This document shows, piece by piece, positions 43,568 to 49,089 of a stretch of 49,089 nucleotides of DNA; positions within the stretch are counted from its first letter, which is position 1; every line of letters begins with the position of its first letter. Origin of the DNA: Prochlorococcus sp. AG-424-E20 (lineage in GTDB: Bacteria; Cyanobacteriota; Cyanobacteriia; PCC-6307; Cyanobiaceae). Made by a program: the position numbers and the translations under genes. The notes below the pieces were generated by a model. That model was not told the DNA's origin. It searched no databases and was given only the letters and a program-made list of their open reading frames with translations. The stretch spans positions 1 to 49,089 of the forward strand of contig QCND01000002.1 in NCBI GenBank assembly GCA_003213355.1. Reading direction: 5' to 3'.

Positions 43568-44089
43568 CAAATTTTCTCTAGCTAGTAATCTTTTATCTTT
43601 AAACCAATCAACGATAATCTTCCTAGATTCTTCTTCCATTATTCCTCTTTCAATTAACATGTTGTGATGGGCACTTTTATGTTCCGCTAGATTTATAGTT
43701 CCACCTAGCGCGCCTCTCTTTGGATCTGCAGATCCATAGATAATCTTACCCATCCTTGCTTGTATTAATGCCCCTGCGCACATGGGACATGGCTCTAGAT
43801 TTACTATCAAAGTACAGTCATTAAATCTCCAATCATTTTTAATCCAAGAAGCTTGGCGAAGCGCTACTAACTCGGCATGACCTAAAGGATCTTTCATTGA
43901 TTCTCTCCTATTACCCCCATAGCCAATACACCTCCCTTTTTTGTCGAGAATAACGGCAGCAATAGGAACCTCCCCTTTCTCGCCTACAAGTCTTGCTTTC
44001 GTTAGCAACCTTGTCATCCAATTTATTTTTTCTTTCTGGTTCAGACCGATTGGTTTTGACAATGTTTTAGATGTTTGGTGAACTATCAA
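43550..44089 (-). CDS. tadA: tRNA-specific adenosine deaminase
   Basis: TadA converts wobble adenosine to inosine in arginine tRNA. The zinc site is HAELVAL (His and catalytic Glu) with PCPMCAGAL (two Cys). ARMGKIIYGSADPKRGALGG follows. The track start TTG 44089 gives 179 residues, and TTG 44062 or ATG 44017 are alternatives. The segment INWMTRLL matches the start of other TadA proteins, so ATG 44017 is slightly too late. Convergent overlap with the aminotransferase gene. Confidence 0.92.
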   Translation of the reverse strand: MIVHQTSKTLSKPIGLNQKEKINWMTRLLTKARLVGEKGEVPIAAVILDKKGRCIGYGGNRRESMKDPLGHAELVALRQASWIKNDWRFNDCTLIVNLEPCPMCAGALIQARMGKIIYGSADPKRGALGGTINLAEHKSAHHNMLIERGIMEEESRKIIVDWFKDKRLLARENLLSKLR

Positions 44090-44168
44090 ATAAAATGTTT
44101 ATCTAGAGATTAATCATTTTTTGGTTTGAACTGGATCACCCAATACTACAAATAGAGTTTTCTTTTCT

Positions 44169-45539
44169 TTGGACCCTTTCGCATCGCCTCAAAATTTAGA
44201 TAAAGAACTGCGTTCTTTACTTGTTCAAGCCTCAAGTAATCTTTGTGATTGGTTTGCTGAATCAGCAAGTCAAGGTCCAATTCCTGATTCATTTAAGTTG
44301 CCAGAGGTCTATCCAGCAAAAGAGGGAGTTTCTAATGAAGTTTTACTGAGCGAACTTCAATTACTAATGGATGGTTCCTATCGACCATCGCATCCAGGAT
44401 CTCTTGCTCATTTGGACCCACCTCCTTTATCAGCTTCAATAGTAGGAGAACTAATTTGTGCAGGTTTAAATAATAATCTTTTAGCCCATGAGTTATCCCC
44501 AAGCTTGTCTTCCTTGGAAAGAAACCTATGTAAATGGTTTTGTAACAAGCTTGGTCTTGGTGATTTGTCTGGAGGTGTAGCGGCTAGCGGCGGAAGTTTG
44601 AGTAATTTAATGGCTTTAGTAATGGCAAGAAATATTTCTGGGCTAGAAACTGATCCTAAGGCTGTTTTTTTTGCAAGTCATGATTGTCATGTTTCATTCT
44701 CAAAAGCTTTTAGGATTATGGGGCTGAAACAGGAATCTCTACAAAAAGTTTCTACAGATGAAAATGGTGCATTGAATATTTCTAGTTTACGAAAAAGTTT
44801 AAGTAAAATAAAATCTCAGGGAAAGAAATGCTTTGCTGTCGTAGCAACAGCTGGAACTACTGTGAGAGGGGCTATTGATCCACTTTCTGAGATCGCTAGG
44901 TTTTGTAAAAAAGAGAATGTTTGGCTTCATGTTGATGGCGCAATTGGCGGCATTTATGGTTTATCAGAAATGACTTCAGAAATTGTTCAAGGCTTGGGTT
45001 TCGCTGACTCTTTAACTATTAATCCACAGAAATTATTAGGAATCCCAAAAACTTCTTCTTTATTACTCGTCGCCAATAAAAAGCATCTTTCTTCTACATT
45101 TTCAACGGGACTACCTTATGCCGAACCAATTACAGGAAATGACTTTCATGGAGGAGAACTTGGAATTCAAGGTACTAGATCCGCCGAGACATTGAAATTG
45201 TGGATTGGATTAAGACAATTAGGTGAAGAGGGTATTGAGAAAATACTTTTGGGCTCAATTAAAAGAAGATGTTATTTAGAATCAATAATTGATCAATCAA
45301 AATTTAAAATAATATCTGGGCCTCTTCATCTTTTAGCTTTTACACCTATTAATTATAATTCTTCTCAAGCATCCGATTGGTCTCTAAAAACAAGAAACTC
45401 ATTGTTAGCTAATAAGTTTATGCTCTCTAGGCCAATGTATGGAGATAGATATTATTTAAAAGCTGTTATGGGGAACCCTAATACTAAATTTGATGATTTA
45501 AAAATGTTGGCTAATCTTATTAATCATTCAATTAGTTGA
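44169..45539 (+). CDS. Group II PLP-dependent amino acid decarboxylase
   Basis: A 456-residue protein of the glutamate/tyrosine/diaminobutyrate decarboxylase group. Features are YRPSHPGSLAHLDPPPLSAS, GVAASGGSLSNLMALVMARN, VVATAGTTVRGAIDPLSEIA, WLHVDGAIGGIYGLS and the PLP lysine in NPQKLLGIPKTSS. The usual HVDAA motif is HVDGA and the lysine block NPQK differs from the common DPHKW, so the substrate is likely not the standard aromatic or glutamate one. TTG start at 44169. Confidence 0.85.
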   Translation: MDPFASPQNLDKELRSLLVQASSNLCDWFAESASQGPIPDSFKLPEVYPAKEGVSNEVLLSELQLLMDGSYRPSHPGSLAHLDPPPLSASIVGELICAGLNNNLLAHELSPSLSSLERNLCKWFCNKLGLGDLSGGVAASGGSLSNLMALVMARNISGLETDPKAVFFASHDCHVSFSKAFRIMGLKQESLQKVSTDENGALNISSLRKSLSKIKSQGKKCFAVVATAGTTVRGAIDPLSEIARFCKKENVWLHVDGAIGGIYGLSEMTSEIVQGLGFADSLTINPQKLLGIPKTSSLLLVANKKHLSSTFSTGLPYAEPITGNDFHGGELGIQGTRSAETLKLWIGLRQLGEEGIEKILLGSIKRRCYLESIIDQSKFKIISGPLHLLAFTPINYNSSQASDWSLKTRNSLLANKFMLSRPMYGDRYYLKAVMGNPNTKFDDLKMLANLINHSIS

Positions 45540-45546
45540 ATCTAAT

Positions 45547-45738
45547 ATGAATAAGGATTTTTTTAATAAAAAAAATATATTGGCTTTAATAACAGCTTTA
45601 ATATCAATTTTGGTTGGCCTGATTTATTTAGCATTAGTTTTTGCTTTAGATTTTAGAGGACCGATGAGTCCCCCTCCTTCGGAGGCCTTGATCTCGGTGG
45701 TAGCTTTTTCAAATTCTTTTCAACTATCGGATCAATAA
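45547..45738 (+). CDS. Small membrane protein, overlaps the convergent GTPase gene
   Basis: An ATG-started 63-residue frame begins eight bases after the decarboxylase stop. It has one membrane segment (ILALITALISILVGLIYLAL) and a Pro-rich end (RGPMSPPPSEAL). The last ~86 bases overlap the GTPase gene on the other strand. The clear TM and operon-like position make it likely real. Part of its C-terminus could be a by-product of the opposite strand's PPK coding. Confidence 0.5.
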   Translation: MNKDFFNKKNILALITALISILVGLIYLALVFALDFRGPMSPPPSEALISVVAFSNSFQLSDQ

Positions 45739-47206
45739 CTCTCTCATAAGCTCTCCGAATAAAACTTTTAAAATATTCCTCCCTTTTGTTTAAGTTGTAG
45801 TGATATTCAACAACTTCTTGTATTCCTCCATCTCCCCAGTCTTGATCTTGTTGGAAATAAGTAATGAAACTTGCTCCAGCAATCCTAGTAAGCCAAGATA
45901 CACTAATACCTTGAATTACTTTGCTAATAACTAATGTTGGTAGTGATAAACTTAATGTTGAACTTATTAGAGAAACTCCACCTTTAACTATACCCATAGT
46001 TGCAAGTATTTTTCCTACCGAAAGCGCTAAATTCTTTGCCCTTTCATTTGTAAGTTTAACTCCATGTATTTTAGCTATTTCTATTACCATTTGTGCATTT
46101 ACAGCCGCTGCAGCGATCATATCTAAGACAGGAACTGGAGTTAGTATTAATGCACCGCTGCTGAGCCACCCATACTTATCTATACATTTTTTAGCAGATT
46201 GAGTTCTTTGTTTGATTAATAAATTTTTCCCTTCTTTTCCAATATTGCTGCATTGAAGTAATATATTATCCGCAATTAATTCTTCACCTTCTTCATGAAG
46301 GATATTTGCTAATCTTCTAATTAAACTATTGATTTCAGGGGCTGGTTGATAAGGCTTTTTGCCAGGGATTGCAATTGTCTGAGGTGATGCTGATGTACAA
46401 ATAATGTCATTTGGACCAATAAAATCATTACATCTAGAATTTAGTATCTCAATTAATCTTTTTTCTTCACTTTCTCCCCTTAAATCTATTTTATTTAGTA
46501 CAAGTAAAAGTCTTTTTCCTAATTTTGACAAACTCCTAATTGTTCTTGTTTCTTCAGAACGTAAATCACCTTCAATTACTACCAACATTAAATCAGATTT
46601 ACGTGCTTCTATTAACGCACTTTTCTCCCTCTCTCTACCCCCTCTCCCAGCTTCTAGTATGCCGGGAGTGTCAATTATTCTTATTCCTCTTGTAAGTCCT
46701 TTAAGTTTCAGTCGGAAGGTTTCTTTCCCTCTCGTTGATCCCATCTCAGGACTAACTTTACCTACTATTTTTTTTAATAGGGCTCTTATTAATGATGTCT
46801 TACCGCTTGAGCCAATTCCAAAAACTACTAAAACAATATCTCCTCTATCTAACTCTAATGAAACCCTATCCTTTTCATCCTTTAAGGCCTTGGCCTTGAC
46901 TTTGTCATTGATTAATGTGATTAAATGATCAATACTTTTTAATGATTTATCTGCGGCTTCTTTTTTGCTAATTAGCGATAAATCTAATGATTTCTTCTCA
47001 TCCTTTATTTTAAATATTGATCTTAGACTATTTTGTAACCGGTCTATTTTTTTTGTATAACTTAAACCACCTATTATTAATACTGTAATTAATATGGCAG
47101 GTATATTTATCAATCTAATTATTGCTCCGACCAGACCTATAATTATCAAGCTAATAAAAATTATCAATACATAAAATATTATTTTCTTAGAGTTATGGAT
47201 TTTCAT
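45653..47206 (-). CDS. Membrane-anchored GTPase with DUF697 domain
   Basis: A 517-residue protein. Two hydrophobic segments near the N-terminus (IIFYVLIIFISLIIIGLVG, AILITVLIIGGL) anchor it. An Era-like G domain follows: P-loop GIGSSGKTSLIRAL near residue 131, G3 in IDTPGI, G4 NKIDL and G5 TSAS. The C-terminal part is a DUF697-like hydrophobic region (LTPVPVLDMIAAAAVNAQM, LSLSLPTLVISKVIQG). Cyanobacteria have such GTPases, but their role is not settled. It is 18 bases downstream of lspA, same strand. Confidence 0.88.
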   Translation of the reverse strand: MKIHNSKKIIFYVLIIFISLIIIGLVGAIIRLINIPAILITVLIIGGLSYTKKIDRLQNSLRSIFKIKDEKKSLDLSLISKKEAADKSLKSIDHLITLINDKVKAKALKDEKDRVSLELDRGDIVLVVFGIGSSGKTSLIRALLKKIVGKVSPEMGSTRGKETFRLKLKGLTRGIRIIDTPGILEAGRGGREREKSALIEARKSDLMLVVIEGDLRSEETRTIRSLSKLGKRLLLVLNKIDLRGESEEKRLIEILNSRCNDFIGPNDIICTSASPQTIAIPGKKPYQPAPEINSLIRRLANILHEEGEELIADNILLQCSNIGKEGKNLLIKQRTQSAKKCIDKYGWLSSGALILTPVPVLDMIAAAAVNAQMVIEIAKIHGVKLTNERAKNLALSVGKILATMGIVKGGVSLISSTLSLSLPTLVISKVIQGISVSWLTRIAGASFITYFQQDQDWGDGGIQEVVEYHYNLNKREEYFKSFIRRAYERVIDPIVEKNLKKLPPRSRPPKEGDSSVL

Positions 47207-47224
47207 TTGTTAATTACCATCCAT

Positions 47225-47707
47225 TTAATACTTTAATTTTGATTTGTCTTTGGTTTTAATTATATCAATTATAAAACAAAATATAGCAATGTTTATTGCT
47301 ATATCTGCTACGTTAAAAATAGGGAAATTAATTGGAACAAGATCTAAAAAATCAAGAACATAACCTTTGAATAATCTATCAATTCCATTACCTAAAGTAC
47401 CACCTAAGAGATAGGCAAGTCCATTCAAATTCCAATAAGATCTTGGCGGAAATCTTATTATAACGGTGATTAATAATAATGAGGCCAGAATACTTATAAT
47501 AGTAAGAAGGCTTGTGGAATTGCTTAGAAGACTAAATGCAGCTCCTCTGTTTTTTACTAGGGTGAAATTTAATAAATTAGGAATAATATTTTGAGATCTT
47601 TCAAATCCTAATGTATTTAATATCAAGAACTTACTGACTTGATCTAATAAAACAATATAAAAAGAGTAAGTGATGACATTAATACTTTTTCTGTTAATTA
47701 AAGTCAT
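47225..47707 (-). CDS. lspA: Signal peptidase II (lipoprotein)
   Basis: LspA cleaves the signal peptide of prolipoproteins in the inner membrane. The catalytic aspartates are in GTLGNGIDRL and FNVADIAI; LLDQVSKFLI and KNRGAAFSLL are other family blocks. The track gives a 201-residue form starting inside bioY. The start at ATG 47707 gives 160 residues, matches the family and overlaps the bioY stop by four bases (ATGA), so the upstream 41 residues are spurious. Four membrane spans. Confidence 0.93.
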   Translation of the reverse strand: MTLINRKSINVITYSFYIVLLDQVSKFLILNTLGFERSQNIIPNLLNFTLVKNRGAAFSLLSNSTSLLTIISILASLLLITVIIRFPPRSYWNLNGLAYLLGGTLGNGIDRLFKGYVLDFLDLVPINFPIFNVADIAINIAIFCFIIDIIKTKDKSKLKY

Positions 47708-48276
47708 TTTATTATTAAGACTCTTCTTAAGAATATAGATAATAGACTTATTGGTATGCATAGTAATAGTTGAGTTGGGAAAGGTATAAAAGTATTTATT
47801 AAAATAAGATCGGATAAATTTTCTAACCAATTCCCAAATACTTTACCAATAATTAGATAAATTATACCTATGATATGCACAACACATAATGACATGCCAG
47901 TATAAAATGAATAATTAATTAAATTAGCTTTGGTATCTTTTTTAGCTAATAAACCACATAGCCATGCTGCAGGAATAAATCCTAACAAGTACCCAAATTC
48001 ATGAGTTAAGATATAACCAACACTACCTCCTCCATGAAAAACAGGTAAATAGAATAAACCTATAATTAGATAGGAAATTGCAGAAATTGTTCCTACTTGG
48101 GGTCCGCAAAGCAGTGAAGTCAAAAGAACCCCTTGGATTTGCCAATTGCTTTGTAGTGGAATAATTGAGAGAGACAGGTCTTCTTGGGGGTAAATTATTG
48201 ATGACGGTATCATTGAGCATATTATGATTAGCATTACGCCTGTTATTGCCTGTACCCAGCTTGTTAATTTGTGCAA
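47704..48276 (-). CDS. bioY: Biotin transporter BioY (ECF S component)
   Basis: BioY is the membrane substrate-binding subunit of the ECF biotin importer, and in some organisms works alone. The 190-residue protein has about six spans, with the family block GYILTHEFGYLLGFIPAAWL (BioY: GGxGYLxGFxxAA). The track start is TTG 48276; an ATG 14 codons later would cut the first span. It overlaps lspA by four bases. The genes for EcfA/EcfT are not adjacent; an EcfA-like ATPase is at 2.8 kb. Confidence 0.85.
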   Translation of the reverse strand: MHKLTSWVQAITGVMLIIICSMIPSSIIYPQEDLSLSIIPLQSNWQIQGVLLTSLLCGPQVGTISAISYLIIGLFYLPVFHGGGSVGYILTHEFGYLLGFIPAAWLCGLLAKKDTKANLINYSFYTGMSLCVVHIIGIIYLIIGKVFGNWLENLSDLILINTFIPFPTQLLLCIPISLLSIFLRRVLIIK

Positions 48277-48360
48277 TTAATTTAATTAGCTGTTCTCATT
48301 CATTATTATTTACAAATTGACTGATATGTCAATATTATTATCTAGAACTATTTAGTCATA

Positions 48361-48582
48361 ATGAAATTATCAGTTGGAGAAAAAGTATCCTTACAAGTTC
48401 CTCTACCATATTTAAAGACAGCTGATCCAATATCAATGCTAAGACCTCCAGACTTAGTCTCTCTTGATGAAGTTGGAGTAATTATTGGAATAAGAGCTAA
48501 TGATTTATTAGAAGTTAAATTTAGAAGGGGTAATTTCTTGATTCCTTCTGAAAGACTTAAGATTTTGGGGGCAGATGACTAA
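48361..48582 (+). CDS. DUF3148 family protein, SipA-like
   Basis: This 73-residue protein fits DUF3148: VGEKVSLQVPLPYLKTADPI followed by SMLRPPDLVSLDEVGVIIGI and VKFRRGNFLIPSERLKIL. The Synechocystis member (Ssl3451, SipA) binds the histidine kinase Hik33/NblS and tunes the response to stress and light. That role here is inferred from the family. It is divergent from bioY with 84 bases between. Confidence 0.78.
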   Translation: MKLSVGEKVSLQVPLPYLKTADPISMLRPPDLVSLDEVGVIIGIRANDLLEVKFRRGNFLIPSERLKILGADD

Positions 48583-48600
48583 CTATTCAATCTTACTTGA

Positions 48601-49089
48601 TTAAGCTTTCCAGTCTTTAAAGATTTTCCGAATAACTTCTTTGTTACTGCATACGCTTAGCGATGGGTTCTTTAAATATCTATTTGCAGCATCCTTGATT
48701 TCTTTACTAGTTATACTTTCGAGTCTTTGCAGAATTTCTTTATCGTGATCCTTGGTTAGCCCAATTCCTAAAAGATGAGCTTTATGTTCAGCTCTTTGAC
48801 TAATACTCTGCAAAGAATGAGCCATTTGACCTCGATATTTTATTTTTACAAGATCTAATTCTTCAGGAGAGATTTCACTATTGATAACTTTCTCCCAACA
48901 CTCTTTAAGTAATTGAAGAGTAATGATCCCTTTTTCTTCACTTGTTGAAGCGTGCATAATAAAGGGTGTTTGCTGCTCTCTAATAGGATGATAAATGCCT
49001 GCTTCATAAACTACTCCATATTTTTCCCTGAGAACCTTAAATAATAAACTTGACATTCCATAACCTAAGTAACAAGATAATAATCTAAG
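48601..49089 (-). CDS. M16 family metallopeptidase, C-terminal part (start outside window)
   Basis: The frame continues to the window edge (residues LRLLSCYLGYGMSSLLFKVL, then REKYGVVYEAG), although the track starts at an internal ATG (49056). GMSSLLFKVLREKYG matches the conserved C-terminal region of insulinase/pitrilysin-like (M16) proteins (GxGxSSxLFxxLRExxGLxY). The catalytic HxxEH motif, if present, lies upstream. The visible part is about 162 residues. Whether it is an active protease or an inactive partner subunit cannot be told. Confidence 0.85.
   Translation of the reverse strand, partial: LRLLSCYLGYGMSSLLFKVLREKYGVVYEAGIYHPIREQQTPFIMHASTSEEKGIITLQLLKECWEKVINSEISPEELDLVKIKYRGQMAHSLQSISQRAEHKAHLLGIGLTKDHDKEILQRLESITSKEIKDAANRYLKNPSLSVCSNKEVIRKIFKDWKA

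Noticed and set aside
46404-46928. 174-residue ORF opposite the DUF697 GTPase
   Set aside because: It is a Ser/Leu/Pro-rich shadow of the clear G domain on the other strand.
47708-47830. N-terminal 41 residues of the track's lspA ORF
   Set aside because: They lie inside bioY, are not typical of LspA, and ATG 47707 gives a normal LspA start with the ATGA overlap.
1-49089. tRNA genes, CRISPR arrays, insertion sequences, prophage
   Set aside because: I looked for T-loop-like GGTTCGA motifs outside genes, regular spaced repeats, transposase or integrase motifs, and found none.

Overview
The window reads as a chromosomal segment of a marine picocyanobacterium, most likely a low-light-adapted Prochlorococcus. 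The evidence is the strong A+T bias, short intergenic spaces, frequent TTG/GTG starts, and typical cyanobacterial genes: psb28, a Psb32-like TPM protein, a GUN4-domain protein, a SipA-like DUF3148 protein, DUF1824, DUF3531 and CPP1-like proteins, and 6S RNA directly behind purK. The clade (for example NATL-like) is a guess; no marker gene here settles it. I found no tRNA, rRNA, CRISPR array, transposase, integrase or phage structural gene.

Layout. Positions 1-21.4 kb are a dense housekeeping block. In order it holds the 3' end of prfC, a CPP1-like membrane protein, hslO, a lone ECF-type ABC ATPase, a DUF3531 protein, rsmE, a DUF92 membrane protein and a GDSL hydrolase. Then come a phnD-phnC-phnE type transporter with a double-length permease, an aspartate aminotransferase, a VOC protein overlapping a family-4-type uracil-DNA glycosylase, ispG, a C-terminal processing protease and a DUF1543 protein. 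The block closes with nadA, a metallophosphoesterase, a Psb32-like protein, a MidA-like methyltransferase, aroB and purK. 6S RNA follows at 21.4 kb.

Positions 21.7-35.1 kb are an accessory-looking island of small, mostly unrecognised proteins with loose spacing and many inverted repeats. It includes a protein made of 11-residue repeats, a 48-residue twin-CX3C micro-protein, a ribbon-helix-helix-like protein, two paralogous ~70-residue proteins on opposite strands, a nucleoside deoxyribosyltransferase-like enzyme and a distant MTHFR-like barrel protein. Two larger known families, a YhiN/HI0933-like flavoprotein and a DoxX membrane protein, are embedded in it. Seven proteins below or near the ORF-track cut-off are added from direct reading.

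Positions 35.4-49.1 kb return to housekeeping genes: an AI-2E family permease, psb28, mnmH, a GUN4 protein, an RsbW-like ATPase, a methyltransferase, glnA with a clear intrinsic terminator, a class-V aminotransferase, tadA and a group-II decarboxylase. A DUF697 GTPase, bioY-lspA (4-base overlap), a SipA-like gene and the C-terminal part of an M16 peptidase finish the window.

How the parts may work together. The phn-type cluster probably imports phosphite or phosphonate, since no C-P bond cleaving enzyme is nearby. BioY at 47.7 kb and the ECF-like ATPase at 2.8 kb could be two parts of one biotin importer whose T subunit lies outside the window. GlnA, 6S RNA and the SipA-like protein are links to nitrogen, growth-phase and light/stress control. 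No single undescribed multi-gene system is proven here. The best leads are the hendecad-repeat protein, the twin-CX3C micro-protein, the NDT/MTHFR-like pair, the glycosylase lacking most Fe-S ligands, the MnmH Walker A change, and several strong palindromes or paired hairpins in intergenic DNA.
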